From NCBI GenBank assembly GCA_032871835.1, contig CM065297.1:72744452-72808451 (forward strand): DNA of 64,000 bases. The letters run 5' to 3'. The stretch comes from Dipteronia dyeriana. Taxonomy: Eukaryota > Streptophyta > Magnoliopsida > Sapindales > Sapindaceae. A program made the translations under genes and the position numbers. Under the pieces are notes generated by a model, which saw only the letters and a program-made list of their open reading frames with translations, did no database searches and was not told where the DNA came from. Positions 10,769 through 23,317 of the stretch are shown here, piece after piece (the stretch's first letter is position 1; each line of letters starts with the position of its first letter).

Positions 10769-12783
10769 TGTTGGGATTATGCTCGATAGCAAAAGTATAA
10801 TAATATATTTGGCAATATTTTCATATTAACAAGGTGATTTCTAGTTTAACAAATATTATAGCATTTAAATTTTAATTATTATAAAAGTCCAAAGTAAATA
10901 ATCATAAGGTCCTAAGACTATGAGAAAAGAAATTCTGTTCATACATCTAGATATGTATGAGGTAGATAAAATTCTTTAGTTAGTCTTGAATAATATTCAC
11001 AACTTAAGATAAAACTTAGGCGCCATTATCATGTCAAAGTTGTAGATTCTTTTGCTAGCATTAGAGTGGGATCAAATGTGTTATGATGAGTCTAAAACCA
11101 TCAAAGTGTGTGTCTTTGAACAAAAGAATCTAGTGCACTGGGTGCATTGAATTGGATCACAGTGAAATACTTTATCTAGAACCGTCTATGGATAAAAGTT
11201 TTCACTTGAAGACAATCGAAGAGTCTATCTCAATCCTAGGATAAATAATGGACTTATGGTTGTAAGTTTTATCATTGAGCTATCAATGAGTACGATTATA
11301 TGGCATAGTCTATCCTCGAAAGTTGTACGGTGTTCATTTGTTAATCGATAGAGGACTTCATTTATAGATATGGACATCATGGCTCCATTTATTAAAAGAT
11401 AGTAGAATATCATCATATGGATATTTTGAGGTATTGGATATTAAATCTTAACGTTAAGTTTTCAATAGTGTCTATTGAAACATGACTTCTGGACAAGTAA
11501 AAATATCCAAGTTCAAAATGTGGTCATATGAGTAAATATGGTAACTTGGAGAGCTATGGGCGGTCTATGAGCTCTTGGCGATTACTGATATTCTTCACGA
11601 GGATACACTTTCTCCATTAAGATTGTCTAGTGTATGAATGAGAAATATTAACTTATTATATCTTTATTTAAGAGTTTAATTTTAGTTATGTAGTGGAATG
11701 AACTAAGATTAATAGATCAGACCTAAGTGAATCATTTGTTGATTGTAATTAGGTCATGTCTATTGAAGCTTAAATTTAGATAGCCTACCAAGATCCACAA
11801 TCCACGTGAACTTGCATGGATCACTTGATATATTATACTAGACCAATTTAAGGGTCCATCTAGAATTGTATTAAGGCATGTGGACTTGTTTCTTTTTGTA
11901 AAAATGGGTCTAGTTCACATGTGGACTTTTTATTAAGGTCAATGGATTTAATAAAATAAGAAAAATAATATATATGCCCATGTGTGGTCTTGGGCGGGAA
12001 AGGCTAAATATTTTAGCTAAATTATATTGTTTTTTATTTTATTGTTTAATTAAATGGAAATTAATAAATTTGGTAATTAAAATTATTTAATTAAAGGTCA
12101 AATTTTTTTTCCTAGACGGAGAAGGTCTCCCAATATTATACTATTGTTGGTTGTATAATTAATTTTAAAGACTATATTTGATAAGTATATAAGTAAAAGG
12201 TATTATTTATCTAGTCAAATTAGGAAGTCTTTAATATGGTCACAAATACACTAATGTGTTGGATTAGGAGTCTTGGTGTAGGAAAGAATTCTTGTCACTA
12301 CGTAAATCCACCTGAGGAAAGGATTCTTGTCCACCAAGTAAATCCTTCTCAAGAGAGGATTTGGTCTCCTATATATGCTACCTATTAATTTTGACCAAGC
12401 CTTAATTTTTGGTGTGAGAAGTTGTTTTTTAGTTGTTTTTTATTGTTATAATAATAAAAAAACTTCGTTCAACTCATTGTGTGAAGAATTCGACCAAGCA
12501 TAGAGAAAAGAGGGAACCTTTTTGTTTTTGGTAGTACACTAGTATCCTTTGCACCAAAAGGGTATTGTTTATTATTGTGACTACAAAGAAGAAGATTTTG
12601 TTTGTTTCCATCCTCAGGTATACAATTTTAAGAAAGGGAGCCCACACTCCTAGGAGATTCACGTTCGTGATTGGATTGCAAGATCTTACGGATTCAATTT
12701 GATGCTAGATCAATCGTCACAAAAAAAAAAGTATATGAAACCCTAATTTTTTTTTACGCTTTCGTTGTGGGATTTTCTCTACA
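10769..12783 (+). repeat. 3' LTR of element E (Angela-like, 2.0 kb)
   Basis: Starts TGTTGGGATTATGCTCGATA just after the polypurine tract and ends GGGATTTTCTCTACA. It matches, in the same or opposite orientation, the LTRs at 13519, 33175, 41070, 50826, 56081 and 61543. Here the GGATTCTTG/GTAAATCC tandem motif near 12285-12360 has only about two units, which helps explain why this copy is short. No internal gene is supported; open frames recur in the other copies only because the LTRs are homologous. Confidence 0.9.
12370..12376 (+). promoter_or_regulatory. candidate TATA box in the LTR of element E
   Basis: TATATAT follows GGTCTCC. The corresponding place at about 14547 also has a CTATATATATCCCTA run. 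Transcription of an LTR element would start shortly downstream. Position and composition are the only evidence. Confidence 0.35.
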
Positions 12784-13518
12784 TTTTTTACCTGTCCTGA
12801 AGCTATATTTCAGTAGATACTATTGAAAACTTAACATTAAGATTAAATATCCAATACCTCAAAATATCCGTAAGATGATATTTTACTCACATTTAATAAA
12901 TTGAGCCATGATGTCCTTATCTATAAATGAAGTCCTCTAATGATTAACAAGTGAATACCACAAAACCATCGAGGATATACTATGCTATATAATCATACTC
13001 ATTGATGGCTCAAATGATAACACTTGTAACAGTAAGTCCATCATTTATCTCATGATTGGGATAGACTCTTCGAATGTATTTAGGTGAAAACTTTTATCCA
13101 TTGATGGTTCTAGATAAATTATCTCACTGTGATCCTATTCAATGCACGTAGTGCACTAGATTCTTTTGCCTAAAGAACCACACTTTGATGATGTTAGACT
13201 CATCATTACACATTTGATCCCACTCAAATGCTAGAAAAAAAATCTATAACTTTAACAAGATAAAGGCAGCCAACTTTAATCTTAAGTTGTGAATATTTTC
13301 CAAGACTAACTAAAGAATTGTGTCTACCTCATACATATCCAGATGTACGAACAATTCTTCATTTCCCATAGTCTTTTGACTTTATGATTATTTACTTTTG
13401 AGAATTATAATAATTAAATTGTAGATGCTATAAGATTTGTTAAACTAGAAATCATTTTATTCATATGAAAAGATTGTCAAATACACTATTACACTCTTGC
13501 TATTGAGCATAATCCCAA
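12784..13518 (-). repeat. inverted head of an Angela-like LTR
   Basis: From about 12791 the sequence runs antisense to the first ~730 bp of the LTR, matching 34938-35665. It ends at GAGCATAATCCCAAC, the complement of the LTR start. It abuts the next segment, which is the tail of the same kind of LTR in plus orientation. Confidence 0.85.
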
Positions 13519-15055
13519 CGTTGGCGATTACTGTTATTCATCATGAGGATACACTATCTCCAATAAGGTTGTCTGAGGTATGAACGAGAAACATTTACTA
13601 ATTCTATCTTTTGTTAAAGAGTTGAATTTTAGTTCTTTTGTGGAATAAACTAAAATTAATAGATTGAACCTAAGTGAATCATTTGTTGATTTTGATTAGG
13701 TTATGTCTATTGAAGGTTAAATTTAGATAGCCCCCCAAGATCCCCAATCGATTCAAACTTGAACGGATCCTTTGATATATTATACTGGATCAACTTCTAG
13801 GTCCATCTAGAATTGTTTTTGGATTTCGAAATCCAAAAAAATTGAAGAGGTGTGGTCATGTATGATCAAGACACGCGATAACTCTTTAAGTACCTAGAAT
13901 GGTCAGCCAAGGATGTCAAATTCCTTAGGCGACCCTGATGGGGTGCGATTAGCAATCCATTAACACATTAAGAATATAATTTGTACATTTTAATTAAATG
14001 GGTTGTTAAATTATATTAATGTTTTAATTTAAGGCATACGGACTAGTTTCTTTTTAGTAAGATTTGGTATAGTTCACATGCGGACTTTTTATTAAAGTGC
14101 AATCAATTTAGTAAAGCAGAAAAACAACATTTTTTTCATACTATTGGCTTGGGCGGCAAGGCTAATATAATGTTTTTATTTTATTATTTAACTAAATGGA
14201 AATTAATTAATTATTTAATTAAAAGTCAAAATCTGTTTCTAATAAGAGAAGGTCTCCGTGTGTCATACTAATATTGGTAGTTTGAAAAGTATCAAAGACT
14301 TTATTTGATAAGTAGATAAATAAACGGAATTTATTCATCTCGTCAAATTAGGACATCTTTGATATCTATCAAAACTCTAATTGACAATTAGTCAAATTAG
14401 GAAGTTTTTGATAATGTCACAATTAATTTATATTCAATAATTTATTATTGGATAATACACTAATGAGTTGGAATAGAGTAGAATTCTGAAAGTTGATAGG
14501 AGTCTTTGTGAAATAGAATCCTCCTTGTGTGAGGATTTGGTCACCTATATATATCCCTATCAAAGAATTCAGCCACCCTAGTTCTTGTGTGACAAGTTTT
14601 CTTTCTATTTTGCTTTACTTAATAAAAAAATTCATCCAACTCATTGTAAGAAGAATTTGGCCATGCATAGAGAAAAGAGGGGACATATTTGTTTTCGATA
14701 GTGCACTTGTATCCTTTACATCAAAAAAATTTGTGTACAACATCGAATCGGGTTCACAAAAGTTTCAATCAATAGATTGAGAATTTATAAGTGACCAAAT
14801 GTTCTACGTTTTTCTCTAGAAGGATTATTGTGACTAACAAAAGAAAAAGTTTTTGTTTGTTTTCCATGCTCAGGTATACAATTCAAAGAAAGGGAGCTTA
14901 CACTCCTAGGTGATTCACTTTTGTGATTGGATTTGAAGATCTTGTTGATTTAATTCGGTGCAACATCAATCATCGCTTGAAAAAAGTATGATACCTTTTA
15001 TTTATATGTTAATTAATCAATGGTTAAGGTCCATTCTTTTAAAGATTTTTTTTTT
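13519..15055 (+). repeat. tail of the same Angela-like LTR, plus orientation
   Basis: It begins TTGGCGATTACTGTTATTC, equal to position ~806 of the LTR at 10769, and follows that LTR to its GATCTTGTTGATTTAATTCG region. It then fades out near 15055 without the CCCTACA end. With the inverted head before it, nearly a whole LTR is represented, missing about 80 bp at the breakpoint. Confidence 0.82.
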
Positions 15056-15170
15056 GAAATATACCAATCGATATATTCCCTTCCACCGCATGTTTTCTTG
15101 TACATCTTCATGCTGTATGTTTTAGTATTTGTATAGGTGTTTGGACATGGAATTTGCCAAATGGGTAGAT
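15056..15170 (+). other. 3' internal end of a Sirevirus with polypurine tract remnant
   Basis: ACATGGAATTTGCC and AATGGGTAGAT just before the LTR start at 15171 parallel the GCCATGGAATAGGC and AAAGGGGGAGAT that precede the 3' LTR of element A. This suggests the following LTR was once a 3' LTR, although a primer site also follows it. The rest of the fragment is unassigned. Confidence 0.5.
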
Positions 15171-17983
15171 TGTTAGGTTCTTGAGTATTGTTGGCATAAT
15201 TCTATGCATAAACAATATTTCCTTTGTATTGATTACTTATCTAGAACTCATGGTTTATCAAGCTTCAAGGAAGTTAAACAACATGTCAAGCAAGAGAAGT
15301 CTTCAAGAGGAACGAGCTCCATTACAGAAAAAGGTATATTAAAACCTTATTCCTCCTACAAAGCTTAGGTGCACATATTCACATTGCATTCATATGTGTC
15401 CCTGCATTAATGTACTCAATTTGTATAACACATGTACACACATATTAATGTATGCACATGAATAAGATTTAAATTGACAAATATATTGCATGTTATAGGA
15501 CTATCTCAAGGAAATGGCATGCTTGTGTGTTCTTGTGTTTGTTTGTTTGATTTTTTGTGATTTGGGACTTGAATTTGTTATCATATTATTTCTCTTTGAG
15601 TTTCGGTCATTTCGGTTGCTCATTCACTAGTTTTCAAGTTCTAAATTGGAAGTTACGAAACTTTCCAGTCACTAACTATACATTGTCTTCGTCTTCAAGT
15701 ATCGAGTTGAATTCTTAACTTTTAGTCAAAGTTTCATAGTGGATTATGTGCGTGAGGGATTCTCAGATCATAATCTAAAAATGGATCCAAATCAAAAATT
15801 TGGAGTCCAAAATACGGTTGAAGAATGTGAGTGGTACGCGAGGGATGAGGTAATAGCAAGGTTGCCATTTGCACCACTTCCCCATTGGAGGCGTGTGGGC
15901 TATACAATAAGGGTAGCCCTATGCCCCTATAGAGGCCATGTACCTCCACAAGAGGTTGAGTTGGCAACCCTCCATTGGTGACCTTATCTCTCTCTTATCT
16001 ATCTTTTAGTTACCAATTTCACTCCATTTTTTCATTCAAGAAGAAATTAAAAAAAAAAACAAGTGTAGAAATTTTCTCTCCAATTTTCTCAACTTCCAAG
16101 CACCATAACTTTCTTATTCGGGGTCTGATTTGAGTGATTCAAGTTGGATAATATTCTTTGGAGAGTCCTCTATCATTCCAATATCGTATGAGGTCATTTA
16201 TCCAAGATTTTTAGTAGCTCTTCACCAAAATCTAAAACTATACATTTTCATAAGGTATTGATTTCTCTCTTGAATTTTGATCTTCAAAGCCATTAATTAC
16301 CTTGGGAATTCTTCTTCAATATACGTATGTTACTTGTGTATACTTTGATTAGAGTTTGAGACTCACTTTACGCTAGTTTGAACTTGATTAGAAACATGTA
16401 TGTTGAGTTAGGTTTTCTTAAAACCTATGTTTTCACATACTTGTGAGTTGTATTGTGCTGTCTTTCTAATTAGGACTATTTGTGTTTCAATTGATTGATT
16501 TTGATGTTTGATAGTCTCTACTTGTGCTAGGTCTCTTCAATTAAACATATTTTGGATTAGCACATTTTCTTGGATATTTAGAGCCTATTAGGATTTAATT
16601 GAATATTTTATGAATATGTGCTCTTAATGATTGCTAGATGATTTTGTTGACAATATCTATTGATTCTAGCAATTTTTTATTTATTTTAGTTCTAAAGTCT
16701 TGAAAATGTTCTTCACGATTATGTATTGCTTTCAATCTTTAGTGACATGAATTGAATCTTAGTCTTAGTACATGTATTTGGTGGTTTACAAGTTCTAGAT
16801 TATTGTTCATGTTCATAAGAGCTATGCTACGATATCTTGAATGTTTTCATGCCTATATCTAGTTCTTCAAGAAGTGTTATTGATCTATCCATTTCCTATG
16901 TACATGCATCATTTGTATGATTGCATTGTGTTTGGATTGTAAACTAAAACATACATTGTGTGATCATTGTTTATTTTTAGTTTACATAGATTATGTTGAT
17001 CATCATGTTCTATGTTGCATGCTTGTTTGTTTTTTGCATTCATGATCACACTTAGAAAGTCCTTGTAAAAAGGCATGAAATCTTGGCTTGGATCAAGAGG
17101 ATCTGGATAGCTAAACAAGAAGTCTTGATTAGGATCGGGAGGATCAGGATAATCAAGTAAGGAAATCTTAGCTAGGATTGGGAGGATACAGATAGCTAAG
17201 CAAGAAGTCTTGAGGATTGGAATGCTCGGGATAGTCATGCATTTAGTCTTTCTAGAGGCATGAGCATCTTGTAAAGGAAGTTGCTTCCTAAAGGTGTAAT
17301 TGTCACATCTTGGATAGAAAGTAGGCAAAGTGATTCACTAGGCCCGAGGGTATAATATAAGTTAATAGTATGGAGAGTATAACGTAGGATTGGTCACTTC
17401 TTTGAGTGTGTATCTTTTATTCGTCATAGTGGATTACAATTTGCAAGTTGTTACGGATTTATGCGTGGATGTTTCCTTTTCAAAGGTTTTACCACGTCAA
17501 AATCATTTCTCAAGTGTCTTTATCTCTATCTTTTTTTTTGTATATGTGTTTGTATTAATCTTAATTGAATCATTTCTTCTAGATATCTTTAGATAACAAG
17601 ATTTGTAAAGGTGTGATGTGCAAACAATTCATTTGATCATTGTTGTATATATCTTTACTCTTGTAAATTAAATCTTATGTACAAGATACAATATCTAGTA
17701 CTTGTTCATACTAGTAATATATACATTTATACAAGTACTTGCTGGTTTGTGTTTTGAGTGATGTTACTTCACTTGCAAGTTATAGACTTTTAACTTAACA
17801 TGATTATTTGGTAATGCTTGTCAATAGTCTATAAGTGCATTCATTTGCTTTATGTGTTGTGATAGAGTCTCTCTAGAGGGAAAAATATTGGTTTCTTTCA
17901 CGGGATTAAAAAAGGTGTAAAAAACTATTCACCCCACCCTCTTGGTTGTCTTAGGACATTTAACCGTGATTGTATATATTTCA
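15171..17983 (+). repeat. Sirevirus LTR, 2.8 kb (left LTR of element D)
   Basis: Starts TGTTAGGTTCTTGAG and ends TGTATATATTTCA, directly followed by AT and a degraded primer site. Its parts parallel the LTRs of element A: CA-rich stretch near 15380-15450, GC-rich block at 15880-15960, ~50-bp tandem repeats at 17070-17300, the CCTT-TTCA-AAGG hairpin at 17475, and the CACCCCACCCTCTTGG end region. Its start differs from D's right LTR (TGTAAGGACTAC at 32058), so the two LTRs bounding D belong to different families. Confidence 0.8.
17475..17486 (+). promoter_or_regulatory. LTR hairpin, compensated stem
   Basis: CCTT-TTCA-AAGG lies where other Sirevirus LTRs in the window have CCTC-TTCG-GAGG, after the same GTGGATGTTT lead. 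Both sides of the fourth base pair have changed together (C-G to T-A). Confidence 0.6.
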
Positions 17984-17985
17984 AT

Positions 17986-17997
17986 TGGTATCAAAAT
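17986..17997 (+). promoter_or_regulatory. degraded primer binding site (element D)
   Basis: TGGTATCAAAAT stands two bases after the LTR end; the functional form is TGGTATCAGAGC. It marks the boundary between the LTR and the internal region that holds gag. Confidence 0.75.
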
Positions 17998-18083
17998 AGG
18001 TCGTTAGACATAATTAACAAGATATAGCTCATACTTATGGTTAGGTTTAAAGCTTTGAAGCTATGGTGTTACAGTAAGTGATG

Positions 18084-18943
18084 ATGGCAGAAGGACCTTC
18101 AAACTCGAGGCCTCCATTACTTAAAGGACATAACTATGGGTTTTGGAAGCTAAGGATAAAAGCCTACATCCACTAAATTTATGAGAGAACAAGGATGGTA
18201 GTAAAATAAGGTTACATATCTCCAACTATGACATTGGAATATGGTTCCATAATTTTCAAACCAAGGAGTAAGTGGACAGTCAATGATTTTAAAGTCGCCA
18301 AGAGGCATCACCTTGCCATGAATGCCATTTTTTGAAGAGTTGATGGGTATCAATTCTTCTGCATTCAAAACCTTGTGTCCACCAAGGTGGCATGGGATAC
18401 TTTACAAGTTATCAATGATGGAACATTGGCGATGAGGAAATCGAGGCTTAAAATTCTAACATCACAATTTAACAACTTGCAATTGGGTGAAGAAGATGTG
18501 TTTGAAAACCTCTAATTCAAACTTCTAAACATAGCCAACCAATGTCAAACACTTGGTGTGCCTATCTTAAGAGAGCAACTAAATTGGAAGATTCTAAGAT
18601 CATTACCTAAGAGTTTCAAGGCAAAGGTTTTAGCCAATTAGGAAAGCAAGGATGTTGATTGCATGTGCATTGACGAATTGCTTGGAATACTTTAAACATA
18701 TGAAATGAGCTTGTAACCTAAAGTCAAGAACACGGGTATTGCTCTCAAGGCCATTGACTAAGAAAGTGAAGATATGGATAAGGAGATGGCACTCTTGGTT
18801 AAAAAGTTTAAGAAGATCTTGAGAAGAGGTGCCAAGCCTAGTGGCAATTTATTCAAGAAAATGGAAGTCAATAAGTCATCTACTTGAAGGAATGATAAGT
18901 GTGGCCATGCAAGGAATAACAAAGTGGTTTAATGCTTCAAATG
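18084..18943 (+). pseudogene. Sirevirus gag, 5' part (element D), split by a solo LTR
   Basis: ATG at 18084 begins MAEGPSNSRPPLLKG then HNYGFWKLRIKAYIH, the Sirevirus gag opening. The frame, with about ten stops, follows the family through NAIF, KVAWDTLQVINDGT, SRLKILTSQFNNLQLGE, ILRSLPKSFKAKVLA, IDELLGIL and EMALLVKKFKKILRR. It ends inside the zinc knuckle: the first two Cys-spaced positions are at 18933-18943, where the TSD AAATG and an LTR interrupt it. The rest of the knuckle resumes at 31353. Many nonsense changes show it decayed long ago. Confidence 0.85.
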
Positions 18944-19667
18944 TGTTAGGTTCTTATGTCTTTTGTTGGAATAATTTCATATCAAAACAACAATTCATTC
19001 GTAATGAATAATTGTCAAGAATAATCAAACTTCAAGGAATATTGGACAACAAATCAAGCAAAGTTGAAGTCTTCAAGAGGAATGGACTCCATTGCTTAGT
19101 AAAGGTATAACAAGACCATATTCATCTTACAAGGCTTATGTGCACACACACACATTGCATCCATATGTATCCTTACATCATTGTGCCAAATTTATATTTC
19201 ACATACACACACTTAGTAAAGTATTCATGTGTTTTAGATTTAATTTGACACTTTTTGAGAAATTGCATGTTCCAGGAATATATCTAGGAAATGACATACT
19301 TGTGTGTTCTTGTATTTATTTGTTTGTATTTTTATGGTATTGGACTAAAAACTTTCTTATTGTATTCCTCATTGAGTTCTGGATGTTTAGGTTACTCATT
19401 CATTAAGTTTCAGGTTCCAATTAGGAAGTTACGAAACTTTTTGTATCTTTAACGTACATGGTTTTCATCTTTAAGTTTCAAGTTGAATTCCATACTCTTT
19501 GTGAAAGTTTTATTGATTTCCTTATGTTTGAGGGATTCCTGGTTTGTAATTCAAAAAGAGATTCAAATTTGGATTTTGGAGGTCGGAGAACAATCGGAGA
19601 ACGGTCGAAGAACACAAAGGTGCACTGGGGAGATGAAGTAGCCAACAAAGAGGGCCAAGCATCTTTC

Positions 19668-19694
19668 CCCATGGAGACACGTGGCCTCCATGGG
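19668..19694 (+). promoter_or_regulatory. 9-bp palindrome around a CACGTG core in the LTR
   Basis: Arms CCCATGGAG (19668-19676) and CTCCATGGG (19686-19694) enclose a nine-base loop holding CACGTG at 19678-19683. It lies upstream of a TATA-like TTTAAATA at about 19794, where an LTR promoter is expected. Confidence 0.65.
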
Positions 19695-20758
19695 AAGAGA
19701 TGCTCTATGCCCCCGTGGAGGCCACGCACCTTCATGGGCTATAGAGGTGGCACCTCTTGATTGACCCTTCATTTTTGCTTTTGGGTTCCCTACTTTAAAT
19801 ATCTTTTTCCCCTCTAATTTCATTCCAAGAAGAAAAATTAAAAAAACACTTGCTCAAATTTACTCTAAAACTTTCTCATCTTCCAAACACCATAACTTTC
19901 TCATCTAAACTTCGATTCAAGTGATTTTAATTTGTGATTGTTCATCTATCAATTTTCTATCATCTACAAGAAGGTTTGAGGTCATTTGATCAAGTTTTTA
20001 GGTGGTTCTACATAAAAAATGTGACAACATAGTTTTTGTGAGGAATTGAATATTCTCTTGGGTTTTGCTCTTAAAAGTCTTCAATTACCTTGGGTTTTCT
20101 TCTTTAATACATGTATGTATGTTTTTTAAAGTTTAATTAGAGTTTTAGACTCTATCAAAGCTAGATTGAACTTGATTAGAACCTTGCATGTTGAGGTAGG
20201 TTTTCTTAAGACCTATGTTTCTACATGTTTGTATTTTGTATTGTGCTAGCTATCAATCTACGACTATTTATCCTTCAATTGATTGACATTGATAAGTAAT
20301 AGTCTCTACTTGTGCTAGGTCTCATTAATTGATTATATTCAGGATTAGCACAATTTCTTGAATATATAGAGCTTAATAGGTTTGTAATGAATACTTTGTG
20401 AATTCATGCTCTAAATTTCTTGCTAGAACTTTTATTGATCATATCTTATGAATCTTGCATGATTTTTCTTTGATACTAAATATTGAATATGTGCTTAAAT
20501 GTATTTGATTGGTTTAAGGTTTAGTGACATGAATAAATCTAGAAATTAAATGTGCTTTGGTGTTTCACATATTCTAGAATTTTCATTCATGCATAGTAAC
20601 TAGACAATTTTGATTTGTGAACTTTTATGCAAATGTCTAGTTCCCATAGGATGTGTTGATTATCATATTCTATGTTGTGTGCTTGGATGTGTTTTGCATT
20701 CATTATCACATAGAAATTCCTTGTAAAAGGCATGAAGTATTGGCTAGAGTCGGGAGGA

Positions 20759-22359
20759 TGACCAAGCTATTTTTAGTCGTTATAAAATGCTCGTCAAACA
20801 AATATTTTTAAAGTCCTTAGCTATGTCCTTAAAATGTGAAAACAAGTATAATGACAACCCGAGGTATCGTCCATAGGGAAAGGCAAATCTAATGGCTAAA
20901 ACTAGTTAACTATAATTAAACTAAAACAATGCATGAAGAGGTAAAGATAAATGGTTGTGGCTTTGAAATGTTAATTAACTACAATGAAACTACAATTAGG
21001 CTAGTTAATCTAACATACAATTAGTGTTAATGAGAATGAGCGTTAAAATATGATGGTTAGGGCTAAGGAATTGATGGATCACACAAGCAAAAAATGGGCG
21101 TATTGGTAATTAACATAAATGAACATTAATCTATTGTAACCAATCTAGAGGGTATAGCATTGGTTGTATATCCCTTATGGGTTTCCAATCTAGAGGGTAT
21201 AGTATTGGCTACCCACAATTGATTGTTCATTAAAATGCACATCTATCAAATTAAGGGTCAAATCTCTTTATAAATTCACCAACCTAGAGGCTATAGACTT
21301 GGTGCTTAATCTCTCATAAGTAACCAACCTAGAGGGTATAGTATTGGTCACCCATTTGAGATTAATTAGAGATAGAGATTAAAATGTTCGGATTTCACTA
21401 GAGAAGGGTACTCTTGTTGAATCTTTCCATTCAAGTGAGCTTAAGAGAATCGAATAGATGGTATACCCATTTCTCTATTCAAATAACTTCTCAAATAATT
21501 TTCAAAGAAAGGAGGGTACAATCTAAGACAAACTATTCTTGAAATCAACTGAAACAATGAATGAAACATATTCATTAGATTTAATTAAGTAAATAAAATT
21601 ACAAGCCAAGGTTCACAAATGAATCACATCAATCCCCTAGTGGGACGATTACCTACTCATGACAAATACATAAAAATAACTAGGAGATAAGAGATAGAGA
21701 AGATCCATGTAGAGATTCTCCTTCTTTCAAGGTCAAATGCAATCTCCAAGTGTCCTTGAGTAGATGATGATGAAGGATGGCTAGATTTTGAGAGGAATGT
21801 TAGTGTTTGGGAGAGAGAAGAGTTGAAGAGTTGTGGAAGGAGTTGAAGAGTTAGGAAGAAAAATGGAGAGAGAAGAAAATGATTCTTAGATTCAGAATTT
21901 GTCCCTTAGATGATAGGAAAAATATATATTTATAGGGATTCCAAAATAGGGCTGAAAATGCTGATGTGGCAGTCCTGACACACAAAATGCACGAGTAGTG
22001 TGCTAGTAGTGACCCGTGCAATTCCCTATTGCTCGATTCTCAATTCTTGGTTTTTGGCAAATGCATGGACAAATGCACGGTTGTGCACGAGTCCAGACCC
22101 GCACATTGACCTGATGTCTTCTTTCATTTCAATGTGCGCGTGTAGTGACCTGTGCATTAACCGGCACACCTGACCTTTAGACTTCATCAATTTTTTTACC
22201 TTTTTCCACACAAAACCACATATTTTATACGATAATCCAGAATGTACCTAATCACCTGAAAACATAAATAAAGAGCCATGAGAGACGTAAAAACACCTGA
22301 AAATGAGACAATGGTTAAGGAAATTAGGGCCAAAATAAATAACTATTTTGGCACGATCA
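20759..22359 (-). repeat. solo LTR of family R (1.6 kb)
   Basis: A 1601-bp unit beginning TGACCAAGCTATTTTTAG and ending TTTTGGCACGATCA on the plus strand, flanked by GAGGA on both sides (20754-20758 and 22360-22364). Related copies are at 37212-38842 and 39017-40534. TG...CA ends plus a 5-bp TSD fit a solo LTR. Orientation is taken as minus because copy 37212 has a purine tract just outside its right end. It contains four CCAAT/CCAAC...TTGG units (21140-21350) and a GC-rich stretch with repeated CCCGTGCA-like words (21980-22170). No protein is supported. Confidence 0.85.
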
Positions 22360-23300
22360 GAGGACTCGGATAGTCAAGCAAGAAATTCTTGGTTAGAGTT
22401 GGGAGAATTCAAATACCAAGTGAGAAAGTCTTAGCTAGAGTCGGGATGACTCGAATAGCTAAGCAAGAAGTCTTGCTAGGGTTGGGAGGATTCAAATAGG
22501 CAAGCTGTTAGGTTTTAGATTTGTGTTGGCTTAATTCCATAACAAAACTTCATTTCTTTGTAATGCTTAGTTATTTAAGTGGTTCATAATGATAAGAGCT
22601 TCAAGGAAGACAAACAGCTACTCATGATGCAAAATTTGTCTTCGAGAGGATTAATACTATTCTTGGATGCGAAGGTATCGAGATTCTTCTTCCTGTTGCA
22701 AGGCGTAAGTGCACACACACATACACAATTCATACATTTGTGTCCCTACATAGTTGTATACCATTAAATGTGCACAAACACACAAATCATACATTTGTGT
22801 TCCTGCATCATAACGCTTCATTTGGTATAACACAATCATACACTTGAAGTTGAATGCTCATGCATTTGTATGAAAGTAACATGTTTTGAAAAATGCATGG
22901 TTGGAGACTATCTCTATGTAGTTTCATTCTTATGTAAAATGTGTTTGTTTGTTTATATGTTTGTATAACATGGACTTAAACTTGATTTTAGTCTTATAAT
23001 GTTCATGATTGAGTTCTGGTCATTTCAGTTACTCATACTATTGATTTCGAGTTCTAAGTCAAAAGATAATACACTTTCAACTCATGTTGCATACATTGTC
23101 TTCATCTTCATATATCGAGTCGAATTCTTAATTTATGGGTTTAGTATCTTATATTTCCATATTTTACAGGGATTCCCAGTTTGTAATCTTCAAATGGATT
23201 GAAATTCAGAGTTTGGAGGCCAAAGAACGGTCGAAGATCGTGAGAGGAGCGCAAGGGAAGATGTGTGATGCCATAAGCCATCACTTGAGCACCTTCCCTA

Positions 23301-23317
23301 GATGGCACGTGGCCATC
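23301..23317 (+). promoter_or_regulatory. palindrome around CACGTG in the 5' LTR of element A
   Basis: Arms GATGGC and GCCATC surround ACGTG, so that CACGTG lies at 23306-23311. It occupies the same GC-rich block as the palindromes at 19668, 29255 and 46293. Confidence 0.65.

Larger units (their letters stand above)
7372..12783 (+). mobile_element. Angela-like Ty1/copia element E, 5' truncated and internally deleted
   Basis: Plus-strand order: leader (7372-8618), gag, pre-integrase and integrase, a short RNase H piece, polypurine tract, 3' LTR (10769-12783). The 5' LTR and primer site are absent; the left junction is the LTR of element 1. The zinc knuckle, protease, integrase C-terminus and nearly all RT are missing. 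The LTR start TGTTGGGATTATGCTC resembles the Angela/BARE group, so the lineage name is a resemblance only. It is close kin of element B on the other strand. Confidence 0.85.

Noticed and set aside
17060..17300. Regularly spaced repeats that might be read as a CRISPR-like array.
   Set aside because: Units are directly adjacent with no unique spacers, sit inside a plant LTR and recur in its relatives.
19478..19823. Three overlapping 85-100-codon open frames as a possible small gene.
   Set aside because: They coincide with the GC-rich palindrome block of a solo LTR and show no domain or conserved frame in related LTRs.
22026..22211. Open frames in the GC-rich tail of family R (also at 38357-38738 and 40171-40739).
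   Set aside because: The three copies do not share a frame, and the stretch consists of repeated CCCGTGCA-like words.
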